64,000 nt of DNA, from contig JAFWIQ010000010.1 of NCBI GenBank assembly GCA_017511865.1, positions 1-64,000 on the forward strand, read 5' to 3'. Both the position numbers and the translations under genes were made by a program. The DNA comes from Candidatus Saccharimonadota bacterium (GTDB taxonomy: Bacteria > Patescibacteriota > Saccharimonadia > Saccharimonadales > Saccharimonadaceae). Shown in pieces: positions 32,704 to 42,432 of the stretch. The notes beneath the pieces were generated by a model. That model had not been told where the DNA came from, did not search any database, and was given only the letters and a program-made list of their open reading frames with translations. Numbering within the stretch: position 1 is the first letter of the stretch; every line of letters starts with the position of its first letter.

Positions 32704-35094
32704 TTACAATTCACCCCAGTTGTGGCCGATGGCGACGTCGACGGCGAGCTTGATTTTGAACTCGGGGGCGACGGATTCCATTTGCTGCTGCAGGATTTTG
32801 GCGACGTCTTTTGCTATATTTTTATCGCATTCTACGATGAGTGAATCGTGGACTTGCATCACTAGTTCTGCACCGGCGGGCAAGGCTTTATCGACGTTAA
32901 TCATAGCGCGCTTCATGAGGTCGGCCTCGGTACCCTGGATAGGCATATTCTGGGCGGCTCGCTCGGCAGCTTGACGAATGAGGAAGTTGGAAGACTTGAC
33001 GTCTGGTGTGGGACGACGACGGCCGTAATAAGTTTCTACGTAGCCTTCTTCGCGAGCCTGTTTTAAAATTTGGCCAAGGTAGTCCTTGATGGGGGCGCGA
33101 AGAGTAAAGTAATTTTCGATGAACGATTTGGCCTCTTGGAATGACATTTTGGCGGCCTCGGAAAGACCGTTGATGCTCATACCGTAAAGAATGCCGAAGT
33201 TAATAACTTTAGCTGCACGGCGCTGGTCTTTGGTAACTTGCTCAAAAGGCACTCCAAAAGCTTCTGAAGCGGTTTTGGTGTGGATATCTATGCCTTGATT
33301 AAAATCTGCGATGAGGCTGTGATCGTTTGCCAAGATTGCAGCGAGGCGTAATTCAAATTGAGAATAATCGGCAGAAATAAGAACCTTGCCTTCTGGAGCG
33401 ATAAAACCAGTGCGAATGCGTTTCCCCTCGCTAGTGCGAACCGGGATGTTTTGAAGGTTGGGATTTAGGCTCGATAGGCGACCCGTAGCGGTAACGTTTT
33501 GGGTGAAAGTGGTATGGATGCGATCGTTTTGATCGGCGAGATCTGGTATTGGAGTGATATAGGTTGAAAGCAGCTTGGCAGCCTCTCGGTATTCTATGAT
33601 TTTAGGGATAACTGGATGGGCAGATTTGAGTTTTTCTAATTCTTTGGCGCCGGTGGAATAACCACGGGTGGTTTTTTTGATACCTTTTGTGGGGAGTCCG
33701 AGATCGGTAAAGAGAATCTCCGAGAGCTGAATTGGCGAGTTTAAATTAAACTCTTTTCCTGCTAATTCCCAAACCACACGCTCTATTTTCTTGACTTCGG
33801 CGGTATATTCTTTTTTGAGGCTTGCAAAATATTTGTGGTCGATGAGCATACCTCTTTTTTCCATTTTGTAAAGAATTGGAATGAGGGGCAAATCAAAATC
33901 CTGCAAGACTTGTAAAAGTTTTGGGTATTTTTTGAATTCGATGAGTTGTTTTTGATATTCTTCTTTGGGGTCAGCTAAAGTTGGTTGCTCGCGAGAGAGT
34001 GGATCTAGTAAAAATGCAGCTTGCCCTAAATCCCAAAAAGGTTTACCATTCAGAATTTCCTGAGCGATTTCTTCGTTGCCGTGCATGATAGATTTGATGT
34101 CCCAACCAATCAATGGACTGTTAGAGCCGGAAGACCATTTTTCTTCGGACACGCTCAAGGGTGCTTGCCCAAGCTTATGGTCTGAAGAAAAAGGTCTTTC
34201 CGGCTCTCGATCACTAGTAGCGGCGGTGAGCTTGCGGATTAATGAGTTGAACTCCAATTTTTTTAATCCGGCAAGGACTTGGTTGCGATCGAAATGAAAA
34301 TCTGGCAGATCAGCGAGGCTGACTGGAGCGTCAAACATAATCTCTGCAAGTTTTTTTGACATGTAGGCAGAATCTTTGCCGGCCTCAAGCTTGGTGCGAG
34401 TGGAGCCAGAAATTTTGTCTATATTATTATATATGTTATCTAGGTCACCATAATCATTCAGGAGTTTGGCGGCAGTTTTTTCACCGATACCCGAAACACC
34501 AGGAATATTATCAGAGGAATCACCCTTAAGAGCTTTAAGGTCGAGAAACTGAGATTTTTTGATACCGTATTTTGCTTCGATTTCTGCAATGTTGATTTCT
34601 TCGATATTAGTGAAGCCCTTTAGAATTCGCCACATAAAGGTGTTTTTGTCGACGATTTGGAGCATATCAAGATCGGAAGAAATAATGTAAGTCTCGTATT
34701 CACATTGGCCGTTTTTGTCCGTGGTTTCATCCGCCTCGCGACTTAATGTGCCAATGATGTCATCGGCTTCGTATTTTTCTAGTTCGACGAATGACCAACC
34801 GAGATCATGGACTAATTCCTCAAGAAGAGGAATTTGGGTATAAAAATCTTCGCCTGGCTTGATGCGACCGGCTTTGTAATCTGAATAAATAGCGCGGCGT
34901 TTGGATGTGGAAGTTTTGGAATCCCAAGCAACAATAACTTTGGTGGGATCTAGTTTTTTGACGATTTCCATAGCTATGGCAGCAAAACCATAAACCCCAC
35001 CAGTGGGCGTACCGTCAGATAAGCTTAGCGCTCCCATGGCATAATAGCCACGGTAGAAAACTGATTTCCCGTCTATGAGCACAAGTCTTTTCAT
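32704..35094 (-). CDS. polA: DNA polymerase I with a palindromic insert
   Basis: 796 aa. A 5'-nuclease domain (LIDGKSVFYRGYYAM; DNIPGVSGIGEKTA), a shrunken 3'-exonuclease-like domain without its DEDD residues (about 330-400), and an intact polymerase domain (SADYSQFELRLAAIL, RRAAKVINFGILYGMS, MQVHDSLIVE). It repairs DNA and replaces RNA primers; proofreading is probably absent. Residues about 296-323 come from a palindromic element (34124-34206) placed in the linker between nuclease and exo-like domains. Confidence 0.95.
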   Translation of the reverse strand: MKRLVLIDGKSVFYRGYYAMGALSLSDGTPTGGVYGFAAIAMEIVKKLDPTKVIVAWDSKTSTSKRRAIYSDYKAGRIKPGEDFYTQIPLLEELVHDLGWSFVELEKYEADDIIGTLSREADETTDKNGQCEYETYIISSDLDMLQIVDKNTFMWRILKGFTNIEEINIAEIEAKYGIKKSQFLDLKALKGDSSDNIPGVSGIGEKTAAKLLNDYGDLDNIYNNIDKISGSTRTKLEAGKDSAYMSKKLAEIMFDAPVSLADLPDFHFDRNQVLAGLKKLEFNSLIRKLTAATSDREPERPFSSDHKLGQAPLSVSEEKWSSGSNSPLIGWDIKSIMHGNEEIAQEILNGKPFWDLGQAAFLLDPLSREQPTLADPKEEYQKQLIEFKKYPKLLQVLQDFDLPLIPILYKMEKRGMLIDHKYFASLKKEYTAEVKKIERVVWELAGKEFNLNSPIQLSEILFTDLGLPTKGIKKTTRGYSTGAKELEKLKSAHPVIPKIIEYREAAKLLSTYITPIPDLADQNDRIHTTFTQNVTATGRLSSLNPNLQNIPVRTSEGKRIRTGFIAPEGKVLISADYSQFELRLAAILANDHSLIADFNQGIDIHTKTASEAFGVPFEQVTKDQRRAAKVINFGILYGMSINGLSEAAKMSFQEAKSFIENYFTLRAPIKDYLGQILKQAREEGYVETYYGRRRPTPDVKSSNFLIRQAAERAAQNMPIQGTEADLMKRAMINVDKALPAGAELVMQVHDSLIVECDKNIAKDVAKILQQQMESVAPEFKIKLAVDVAIGHNWGEL
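34124..34206. repeat. Palindromic element inside polA
   Basis: Arms 34124-34150 and 34180-34206 pair over 27 bases with two small differences. The loop is about 29 bases. It encodes a hydrophilic insert in frame and is shorter than the ileS and argS copies, with a different core. Confidence 0.88.
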
Positions 35095-35095
35095 A

Positions 35096-35515
35096 TTAAA
35101 GCCTTGTATATTCTCGACTTGCTTTGTTGACGAGCATCTTTTTTATGGTATCAATGACTTTTGGATAATGGTAGCAGGCGTCAACATCGCAGAACTCAGC
35201 GATATCTTGCTCGTTTAATTCTAGCGTTGATGTGTCTATGCCGTCATAAATGACAGCTTTGCTGGCCTCGGAGCCATCATCGGCAACTTCTTTATCGACT
35301 AGGATGTAGCCATCATATATATAGTATGTAGCCCAATTCTTGTCATTCATGGTGGAATGATCGGTGACCGAAAAACGGTACCCGTCCGGAATGGGCTTAA
35401 ACTTATTGTCAAGAAGATTAACAAAGAAAAAAGCGGCAAATATGGCTAAAGCAAAGGCTACAATCCAAAAACCATAGTGTATCCATTGTTCTTGTTTTTC
35501 TTCGGCATTACTCAA
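35096..35515 (-). CDS. Single-pass membrane protein, unknown
   Basis: 139 aa with one membrane helix (about 13-33) and an outer domain (ATYYIYDGYILVDKEVADD) with two Cys (DVDACYHY). No family recognised. It overlaps the upstream kinase gene by four bases and precedes polA by one base, so it sits in the polA transcript. Confidence 0.65.
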   Translation of the reverse strand: MSNAEEKQEQWIHYGFWIVAFALAIFAAFFFVNLLDNKFKPIPDGYRFSVTDHSTMNDKNWATYYIYDGYILVDKEVADDGSEASKAVIYDGIDTSTLELNEQDIAEFCDVDACYHYPKVIDTIKKMLVNKASREYTRL

Positions 35516-36078
35516 AACTTAATTTCCTCCAAGATTTTATTTAAGCGAGCCTCGACATCTGGGATTGAGGCGTTATTCAAAATGTAATAATCGGCTGCGA
35601 CGATGGGGCCACCTTTTTCGAGGTTCTCGATTTCGGAGCGGTCTCGTTCGCGGATGGCGGCAGCATCAAAGGAACGATCGGTGCGCTTAGCGACACGGTC
35701 ATATCGCAATTTTTTGTCTGCGACAATGGCGACAAAAATTAAGGATTTAGGAAATTCGTGCTTTAAGGCCTTGTATTCGGTCCAGGAATAAACGCCATCC
35801 AAGATAATACGCTTCTGCCCGGCAGCAATGAGATCTTTGATTTCTTCTATAACTTGTCGTACTACCCAGTCCTTGCCTTCGGTTTCTCGAATCATTTCCC
35901 GAAATCTTTTTTCAGATTCGCCATCTTCGGTGCGTTCAATTCCCCGTTTTTCCATCTCTTTATAAATCATGCCGCCAAAATAAACTTTGGGATAACCTTT
36001 TGCCGTAAGATAATCTACGGCGACAGATTTGCCACTGCCACTCATGCCAACTATTGCAAGGATTTTAATATTGTCCAT
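35512..36078 (-). CDS. P-loop kinase, dephospho-CoA kinase/UPF0200-like
   Basis: 188 aa from the ATG at 36076-36078 (MDNIKILAIVGMSGSGKS). A longer frame start is rejected because it crosses the TATACT box six bases before this ATG. It has Walker A GMSGSGKS, an LDGVYSW Walker-B-like strand and a LID RVAKRTDR. The late RDRSEIENLEKGGPI..ADYYILNN segment is shared by CoaE-like and UPF0200 kinases. A CoA or nucleotide substrate is likely but not fixed by the sequence. Confidence 0.7.
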   Translation of the reverse strand: MDNIKILAIVGMSGSGKSVAVDYLTAKGYPKVYFGGMIYKEMEKRGIERTEDGESEKRFREMIRETEGKDWVVRQVIEEIKDLIAAGQKRIILDGVYSWTEYKALKHEFPKSLIFVAIVADKKLRYDRVAKRTDRSFDAAAIRERDRSEIENLEKGGPIVAADYYILNNASIPDVEARLNKILEEIKF

Positions 36079-36167
36079 ATTATGAGTATACCATATTCTT
36101 AGCAAGCTTTGCTCAATAACCAATAATCAGTCATTTAGTCGTCGGTTTGGTGTGATATAATGGAGAT

Positions 36168-36980
36168 ATGAGAGTTTTTTTTACTACCTCTGATCCGTTG
36201 GATAAGATTATTACTGAGACGATGCCGGATAAGAAGATTTTTAAAACCGAGCATATTTTGACAGGGTGGACAAACATCGTGATAGAAGTAACGACTAATG
36301 ATGGGTCGTATTTTTTTAGATTCCCAAGAAATCCATTTTGGTCGAAGATGATAGAAAAAGACGCGGCAGTATGTGGTTTTGTAGATGGAAAGACTAGCTT
36401 TTATACACCGCAGATGAAGCTGTGTTATGACGACAAAAAGCGACCGTTTTCGGTGCATAAAAAGATTGACGGGTACACTTTGGGGGATCGGATTTATCAT
36501 TTGTCCCACACGGCTTTGACTAGTACAGCATATGATGTTGCGAAATTTATTAAGGAACTTTCTGGGATTGACCTCCGTAAAGCGCCGGAGAAGGTCAAAT
36601 ATCCTCTGTCTAAGTTTTTGAAGGAGCTGGACTACGAGCATTACGATAAGCATATTGATGAAGATCATAAATTTATCCAGGAAACAGAATTAGAAAATCT
36701 GGTGCATGGGGATTTGAATCTTGGGAATATTTTGCTCGACAAAAACGATAAGATGATTGGAGTAATTGATTTTTGTTTTGCGGGAACAGGAAACCCCAAC
36801 ATGGATGTAGCAAGAATTGTTTCGAGGCCGGCGCCAGAAGAGTTTGAAGAGACTTTTTTGAGCCAATTTGATAATTCAGAAGAAATCAATCGTATGAAAA
36901 TTGCTTGGAAAAATATTGATAATGGCTATGCAGAACATATTCGGGCGCATTTCCCCGAAATAAACTTAAATCAATTATAG
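36168..36980 (+). CDS. Aminoglycoside/choline-kinase-like phosphotransferase
   Basis: 270 aa. Catalytic loop LVHGDLNLGNILL and metal site GVIDFCFAGTGNPNMD place it in the APH/choline kinase family; the N-lobe is compact. The substrate is unknown, and small-molecule phosphorylation rather than drug resistance is a safer guess. Its ATG is six bases after TATAAT (36156-36161), so it is predicted leaderless. Confidence 0.85.
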   Translation: MRVFFTTSDPLDKIITETMPDKKIFKTEHILTGWTNIVIEVTTNDGSYFFRFPRNPFWSKMIEKDAAVCGFVDGKTSFYTPQMKLCYDDKKRPFSVHKKIDGYTLGDRIYHLSHTALTSTAYDVAKFIKELSGIDLRKAPEKVKYPLSKFLKELDYEHYDKHIDEDHKFIQETELENLVHGDLNLGNILLDKNDKMIGVIDFCFAGTGNPNMDVARIVSRPAPEEFEETFLSQFDNSEEINRMKIAWKNIDNGYAEHIRAHFPEINLNQL

Positions 36981-36988
36981 ATAAAAAG

Positions 36989-37792
36989 TTAAAAATTTTC
37001 GCTTATCATGTATTTTATTTTTGCTTCGCGGCGGACGTCGTCGTCTGGCTTGGGTAAATCTTCCCTACTCGAATAATCATCAAAGACGCTAAGACAATTT
37101 TTGACTGGGCCGTCGTAAACCGGTGGCTTATCGTAAACACTCCAAAGAATGATGCGCGACTCCGGTGCGGTTTCCGCATAGAATTTGATCGCTTTCTTGG
37201 TGGCACGGATGAATTCTTCTTCGGTTTCTTTGGTGTGACGCCAAGCTCTACCCTGCAAGAAATGTTCTGTGACGGTAGGCGAAACAGCTATCATCAAAAG
37301 CAACATCTCGTAATTTGATGCTTTGAGAAGCTTCAGTAGAATCCCCTCCATTTCGGGGTCTAGCAATGTGACGTCTAAGACAATATCATATCCACCCTTG
37401 ATGAGCTCGGTAAGAGTAAGAAACAGCATAATGGTGCTGAATTCGTCGGTCATTTTGCGAAGGTTTTCGTCGCCATAAAAATCTTTGATTTCTTGATAAT
37501 GCGGATGATACTCAACAAAACGTCGTGCAGCGATTAGGGTAGGTTCGAAACCATGTTTTTTGCAGTAAGCCTCGACCGCTGGGAGAATCTGAGTGGTTTT
37601 GCCAGAACCAGAAAGACCGGCGATACGAATAAGATGGTGGTTTTTGGTAGCGGCTAACGTAAATTCTTCGACGACTTTGGTAAGAATCGTAGGATATTCG
37701 GAAAGATCTACTTGCCATTCTGGCTTGACTTGGCTTGGCCAATGAGCTTTCATGTATTCAACAACTTTTATAAGCTCTGAATTTTGATGCAT
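36989..37792 (-). CDS. Zeta-toxin-like P-loop kinase
   Basis: 267 aa. Walker A AGLSGSGKTT near residue 52, DIVLDVTLL (Walker B) and an HxxR-rich LID (GRAWRHTKETEEEF). The fold resembles zeta toxin/PNK-type kinases, which phosphorylate UDP-sugars or small ligands. No epsilon-type antitoxin gene is adjacent, so a stand-alone housekeeping kinase is as likely as a toxin. It lies just upstream of polA-side genes and downstream of a lipid kinase. Confidence 0.65.
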   Translation of the reverse strand: MHQNSELIKVVEYMKAHWPSQVKPEWQVDLSEYPTILTKVVEEFTLAATKNHHLIRIAGLSGSGKTTQILPAVEAYCKKHGFEPTLIAARRFVEYHPHYQEIKDFYGDENLRKMTDEFSTIMLFLTLTELIKGGYDIVLDVTLLDPEMEGILLKLLKASNYEMLLLMIAVSPTVTEHFLQGRAWRHTKETEEEFIRATKKAIKFYAETAPESRIILWSVYDKPPVYDGPVKNCLSVFDDYSSREDLPKPDDDVRREAKIKYMISENF

Positions 37793-37801
37793 AATAATTC
37801 C

Positions 37802-38704
37802 CTATTTTTGGATAACTTTAATATATTTATCGCTCTTTTTGATTTCAATTTTTTTGATATTCTTAAAAATCTGGTATTCGCCTTCGGCTTGGAGTTCCAC
37901 GGTGGATGGTTGTAAAAATTCTAAGACGTCTTTGGTGGTTTCGGTGCCGGGAGTACGAACAAGGATACTCTTTGTCATGAGTTTTGTGAGTCGCCAAAAA
38001 TTAGCGAGGCGACCCGTCATGCTGCGAAACTTTTTAGGAACCTGATAATCGTAGCCGCCTTTCATAACTCTACACATGGAGCGGCCATTAACGGCTGCGT
38101 AGTCGGAAGTTTTCTTGTGCTGGAGTTTTCCGTTTAATTTGAAATCTGGGATGAATTGTTTTTTGTGGCGATTCTTAAAATACCATTTGATTAAATAAAT
38201 ATACGAGCGCCAAGAGCTTTTGTGACCTTTTTGGAGTTTTTTGCGAGTTTTTGGTTCGTCAAAAAGTTCGACAGCTTCGGCGGTCATACCGATAGTGACG
38301 TAGCAAGTGGCATAACGGAAGAATTTACCGTTCACGATGATTTCGAGAGGATAAAATCGTTGAGTGCCCGAATCAAAAACGTCTTCGAGTTTCATTGTGC
38401 CTAGGGTTCTAGCAAGGTCATTGAAATTGCCGTAAGGTAAAACTGCGAGAGTAACGTCTTTGTTGGACTTGAGGATGGCGTTTGAAGCAATGACGCCCGT
38501 AGCATCGCCGCCGGCAGAAATAACAAAGTCGCCATCTTTTAGGAGTTTAGATAATTTTGTGGCATTATCATCAATGCTGGTATTTTTGACTTCATATTTG
38601 CCAATGATGCGACCTTTTAGGCCGACAACTTTATCAAGCACCTCTTTTTTGACATCAATAAAACGTGAGGAGCGTGGATTGTATACGATAAAAAGTCTTT
38701 GCAT
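37802..38704 (-). CDS. Diacylglycerol-kinase-family lipid kinase
   Basis: 300 aa. Nucleotide-binding NPRSS at the N-terminus, SAGGDATGVIASNAIL (family GGDGT) and PYGNFNDLARTLG (family GTxNDFAR) identify a DAGK_cat domain. The beta-sandwich domain follows. It phosphorylates diacylglycerol or a related lipid. GGDAT in place of GGDGT is a mild deviation. Confidence 0.85.
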   Translation of the reverse strand: MQRLFIVYNPRSSRFIDVKKEVLDKVVGLKGRIIGKYEVKNTSIDDNATKLSKLLKDGDFVISAGGDATGVIASNAILKSNKDVTLAVLPYGNFNDLARTLGTMKLEDVFDSGTQRFYPLEIIVNGKFFRYATCYVTIGMTAEAVELFDEPKTRKKLQKGHKSSWRSYIYLIKWYFKNRHKKQFIPDFKLNGKLQHKKTSDYAAVNGRSMCRVMKGGYDYQVPKKFRSMTGRLANFWRLTKLMTKSILVRTPGTETTKDVLEFLQPSTVELQAEGEYQIFKNIKKIEIKKSDKYIKVIQK

Positions 38705-38712
38705 ATTTTACT

Positions 38713-39108
38713 CTATGAATTAAAACCTGGTAAAAGCCACTTTAGGAATGCATAAATAACAACGTATGCGGCTAGACCGAGGATGATTTCAAACATACGA
38801 CGTTTGGCTTTGCGAGTTTTGTCTTCGCTGCCACCAGACGTGAGATACTGAATGCCAACAATAGTAATGCCAATGACACCAAGAATGCCGATACCGATAG
38901 TCATAATATCTACAACGAGGCCGAGAATATGCATAATACTATCGCCGTTGCCACTGTCACAACTGCAACCATCGCCAATAATAGCGGTACTGACGCAGCC
39001 GTTTTTGAGCTGATCATCCGTACAAAGCGCAAAAGCCGAATCTGGCACGGCAAGAGCCGTACTCATAATGGCAACTAAGGCTAAAATGCTAAATAAAATT
39101 CTCTTCAT
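38713..39108 (-). CDS. TrbC/VirB2-like pilin
   Basis: 131 aa. Signal peptide to about residue 27, a short Cys-rich extracellular stretch (CTDDQLKNGC... CSCDSGNGD), then two membrane helices with the VirB2-type turn YLTSGGSEDKTRKAKRRMFE between them. Such pilins are common in Patescibacteria, even without a full type IV secretion locus. No VirB partners are in the window. Confidence 0.8.
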   Translation of the reverse strand: MKRILFSILALVAIMSTALAVPDSAFALCTDDQLKNGCVSTAIIGDGCSCDSGNGDSIMHILGLVVDIMTIGIGILGVIGITIVGIQYLTSGGSEDKTRKAKRRMFEIILGLAAYVVIYAFLKWLLPGFNS

Positions 39109-39115
39109 ATTCCTC

Positions 39116-40090
39116 CTACCTTAAATACTCATGTAGCTTTTTGGTGTCTTTGTTCTTGCGAAGCTTGGATAGAGCTTTGGCTTCGATTTGGCGGATACGT
39201 TCACGAGTAACGTCAAATTCGGCGCCGACTTCTTCTAAGGTGTGTGGGCGACCGCCGCCAATGCCGAATCTTAAACGAATAATCTTTTGTTCTCTTTCTG
39301 TCAGTGTGGCGATAATTTCTGACAATTGTTCTTTTAGGATTTGGTTGGCAGCAGAATCTTCGGGAGAATCGCGTTCTTCGTCTTCGACAAAATCACCAAG
39401 AACTGAATCTTCATCATCGCCTTCACGGCCAACAGATGCATCGAGCGAAGCGATGTCTTGCTTGATGCGCATAACATAATCGATCTTTTCTGGCTCCATG
39501 TCGAGTTCTTTGGCAATTTCTTCATTGGTGGGTTCACGATTGAGCTCGGAAGTGAGTTTGCGGGTGGTCCTTAAAACCTTGTTAATTGTTTCGACCATGT
39601 GAACTGGGATACGGATAGTACGGGCTTGATCAGCGATAGCGCGAGTAATAGCCTGACGGACCCACCATGTGGCGTAAGTGGAAAACTTGAAGCCTTTATC
39701 CGGGTCAAATTTTTCAACGGCACGAAGAAGACCAGTATTCCCTTCTTGGATGAGGTCTAGAAAATCAAGACCACGGCCACCGTAACGCTTAGCAATGGAA
39801 ACAACAAGGCGCATATTGGATTCAACCATTTTGTCTTTGGCTTTTTTGTCTCCCTTGACAATGCGCTTTGCGAGATCGGCCTCTTCTTCTGGAGTTAGAA
39901 GTGGAATTTTGCCAATTTCACGAAGATAGAGCCGAACCGAATCGTCGGCAAAAGCATCAACGTTTTCCGGCGTAATGGCCAGGTCTTCGTCGGAAAGCTC
40001 TTCTTCGTTCTCTAGGTCACCACTCTGTGGTTCTTCGATCTCAAGGTTTAAATCTTTTGCATTCAAAATATCGTCTTTTTTAACGCTCAT
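39116..40090 (-). CDS. rpoD: Primary sigma factor
   Basis: 324 aa, a short housekeeping sigma-70. Region 1.2 [16 protein letters not shown], region 2 [25 protein letters not shown]...[17 protein letters not shown], region 3, and region 4 [14 protein letters not shown]. Region 1.1 is reduced to an acidic stretch. It recognises the TTGACA/TATAAT promoters seen through the window. A TATACT lies eight bases before the ATG. Confidence 0.97.
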   Translation of the reverse strand: MSVKKDDILNAKDLNLEIEEPQSGDLENEEELSDEDLAITPENVDAFADDSVRLYLREIGKIPLLTPEEEADLAKRIVKGDKKAKDKMVESNMRLVVSIAKRYGGRGLDFLDLIQEGNTGLLRAVEKFDPDKGFKFSTYATWWVRQAITRAIADQARTIRIPVHMVETINKVLRTTRKLTSELNREPTNEEIAKELDMEPEKIDYVMRIKQDIASLDASVGREGDDEDSVLGDFVEDEERDSPEDSAANQILKEQLSEIIATLTEREQKIIRLRFGIGGGRPHTLEEVGAEFDVTRERIRQIEAKALSKLRKNKDTKKLHEYLR

Positions 40091-40132
40091 TAGGTATAAG
40101 TATAACCTATCTGGCGTCAGAAATCAACATTT

Positions 40133-41776
40133 TTATTTAGCTGACACAATACTCATAAAGCTTTTGATTTCCGATAAAGTTTTTATGTATTCGTCAGAAT
40201 CTTCATCTAAGGTTTCCAATTTTTGACGAAGTTCTGTGATTTTTTGTTGGTTTAATTCCCTCTGGTAGCGCGCGAGAAGTTCTGAAGCCTCCTTTTCTAA
40301 ATCGCTGCTGTTGATATTTTCGTGTTCGCGGTTAAAGATGAGTTCTAGTTCGGCGAGGCGGGTTTTGTCCTCTGGGATTTCAAAAGGAATTTCGGTCTTT
40401 GTGATGCCGCCAAAAACTTTGAGAGCAAGGAGGCTATTTTCTAATTTTTTGATTTTGTCACTTTTGAATTCGGTTTTTGGCTTTTTGAAATATTTTTTAG
40501 AACTAGCAGATAATTCTTTGTTTAACCTGTCTCCTTTTTCACGGAGGATTTCAACTTTAACTCCGAGTTTTTGAGCGATTTTTTCTTCATAACTAGCGCG
40601 TTCTATTTCGTCTTTAATGTAGCTAAGGAGCTTGAGTGCTACGTCTGAATATTTGCGTTTGTCTGGCGCGGAATTGAGGTTGAGGTTTTCTTCGTATTTA
40701 TTAAGTAACCAGTCAACGGCCGGAATACTGTGATCCACGGCATCTTGCCAAAGTTTGGGATCTTTTTGGATGAGCTCGTCGGGGTCTTTGGCTCCATGGT
40801 AGTCGGAGATGACGGTGAGGTCGATACCGAGATCGCCCGCCATCATAATAGCGCGCTCGGTAGCCTTGATGCCAGCCTCATCACCGTCGTAGGCGAGACG
40901 GATGTCTGATGTTAAATTAGAAAGAGCTTTGAGGTGCTGTTCGGTCATGGCGGTACCAGAAGTAGCCACGGCCTCTTTAACGCCGGCTTGGTGTGAAGAA
41001 ATTACATCCATATTCCCCTCTACAATCACAACAAAACCGTTGCGCCGGATGGATTCTTTGGCCTGAAAAAGTCCAAAAATAAATTTGGATTTATTAAAAA
41101 GTAGCGTTTCGGGAGTGTTGAGGTATTTTGGCTCTCCTTTGCCAAGGATGCGAGCAGTAAAACCAATTACATTACCAGTGGTATCGATAAAAGGTACAGT
41201 CATGCGGTCACGAAATAAATCAGTCTTAAAGCGGTTTAGGAGCCCGGCGGTATCGAGCTCAGCTTCGGTATAACCACGTTTTTTTAAAACCCCAACTAAA
41301 GCTTTGCCACTAGCTGGAGCGTAGCCGATTTTGAATTCGGCTACGGTCTGGCGATTGAGATTTCTTTTATAAAAAACATATTCACAAACAGGCTTGTTGC
41401 GAACAAGACAAGCTTGGTAGTACTTGGTGGCAAGGGCGAGAGCTTCTTTGGCGCGAACTTTTTTCTTAGCGACGGCAGGGTCACCTCCGCGGTACTTGGC
41501 GAGATCTACACCGGCTTGGCCAGCGAGTTTTTCTAAGGCCTCTTTGAAGCCGATACCCTCAACTTCCATAACGAAGGTAAAAATGTCTCCTCCTTTATTG
41601 GCGGAAAAATCGTGCCAAATGCCTTTTTCTGGAGAAACCATAAAGCTAGGGGTTTTGTCAACTCCCCAAGGGGAACGCCCCTTAAGATTGCGGCCTGCAC
41701 GCTTTAATTCAACGTATTGCCCAACTACATCTTCAACGCTAAGCCGAGATTTGATTTCCTCCTTCGCGTCGTTCAT
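40133..41776 (-). CDS. dnaG: DNA primase lacking zinc ligands
   Basis: 547 aa. The RNA polymerase core/TOPRIM part is intact (VVIVEGNMDVISSHQAGV; IRLAYDGDEAGIKA). The N-terminal CHC2 zinc-ribbon domain keeps its shape (LKRAGRNLKG...DKTPSFMVSPEKGIWHDF), but every ligand is replaced: the CPFH site is SPWG (35-38), and the later Cys pair is Asp56 and Ala59. The C-terminal helicase-binding part is short and diverged. It makes RNA primers for replication. It is divergently transcribed from the 206-aa gene. Confidence 0.93.
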   Translation of the reverse strand: MNDAKEEIKSRLSVEDVVGQYVELKRAGRNLKGRSPWGVDKTPSFMVSPEKGIWHDFSANKGGDIFTFVMEVEGIGFKEALEKLAGQAGVDLAKYRGGDPAVAKKKVRAKEALALATKYYQACLVRNKPVCEYVFYKRNLNRQTVAEFKIGYAPASGKALVGVLKKRGYTEAELDTAGLLNRFKTDLFRDRMTVPFIDTTGNVIGFTARILGKGEPKYLNTPETLLFNKSKFIFGLFQAKESIRRNGFVVIVEGNMDVISSHQAGVKEAVATSGTAMTEQHLKALSNLTSDIRLAYDGDEAGIKATERAIMMAGDLGIDLTVISDYHGAKDPDELIQKDPKLWQDAVDHSIPAVDWLLNKYEENLNLNSAPDKRKYSDVALKLLSYIKDEIERASYEEKIAQKLGVKVEILREKGDRLNKELSASSKKYFKKPKTEFKSDKIKKLENSLLALKVFGGITKTEIPFEIPEDKTRLAELELIFNREHENINSSDLEKEASELLARYQRELNQQKITELRQKLETLDEDSDEYIKTLSEIKSFMSIVSAK

Positions 41777-41794
41777 ATGGTATAATTATAGCAT
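41777..41794. promoter_or_regulatory. Back-to-back -10 boxes of dnaG and the 206-aa gene
   Basis: The 18 bases between the two ATGs contain a palindromic TATAATTATA, giving a TATAAT eight bases before each start codon on opposite strands. Only one polymerase could bind at a time. Confidence 0.7.
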
Positions 41795-42415
41795 ATGCAA
41801 GGGCAGGAGTATTTGGATCAAATATCAGCAGCGAACCGACCAGAAAAAAAGCCTGGTGGTTTGACTAAAATATTTTCCTCAAAGTTTTTTATAGTGGGGA
41901 TGATTGGGCTAATAGCTTTTATTATCATAATGATAATTGGAGCTGTGCTGAGTGGCAACAAGGGTGGAGACAAAAATTTAAGTTATGCGCTGAAACTGCA
42001 TATAGATGGTACCTCGGAAGTGATTCAAAAGTATCAATCAGACGTTAAGTCTTCAGACCTTCGGTCTAGTAGTGCGTCGCTTTATAGCATTTTGTCAAAT
42101 ACTAGCAAGGAGTTGACAGATTATATTACGGCTAAATATGATTTTAAGGAAAAGGACGTAAATAAAAATATCGCGGAAGAAGCAACTTTATCGAAAGATG
42201 GCCTTGAGGCTGAATTGTTCGAGGCAAAGATTAATGGGATTTTGGACCGAATTTATGCGCACAAGATGGCTTATGAGGTTTCTTTGATTACTAGCGAGGA
42301 GGCAAAAATTATTAGTTCGACTGGCAGTGCTGATTTGAAAGAACTTTTGACAAAATCCTACAATAGTCTGAATAATTTGTATGATAAATTTAATAGTTTT
42401 TCGGAAACAAAATAA
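41795..42415 (+). CDS. Membrane-anchored helical protein, unknown
   Basis: 206 aa: cytoplasmic start, one strong membrane helix (about 33-56) and a helical, lightly charged outer part without Cys. No family recognised. It starts within a very short leader opposite dnaG and is followed 17 bases later by mscL with a good ribosome binding site (AGAAAGGAG), so the pair is an operon. Confidence 0.7.
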   Translation: MQGQEYLDQISAANRPEKKPGGLTKIFSSKFFIVGMIGLIAFIIIMIIGAVLSGNKGGDKNLSYALKLHIDGTSEVIQKYQSDVKSSDLRSSSASLYSILSNTSKELTDYITAKYDFKEKDVNKNIAEEATLSKDGLEAELFEAKINGILDRIYAHKMAYEVSLITSEEAKIISSTGSADLKELLTKSYNSLNNLYDKFNSFSETK

Positions 42416-42432
42416 CCTAAGAAAGGAGTAAT

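Noticed and set aside
36989-37792. Zeta-epsilon toxin-antitoxin module
   Set aside because: No small antitoxin gene on either side; neighbours are a phosphotransferase and a lipid kinase.
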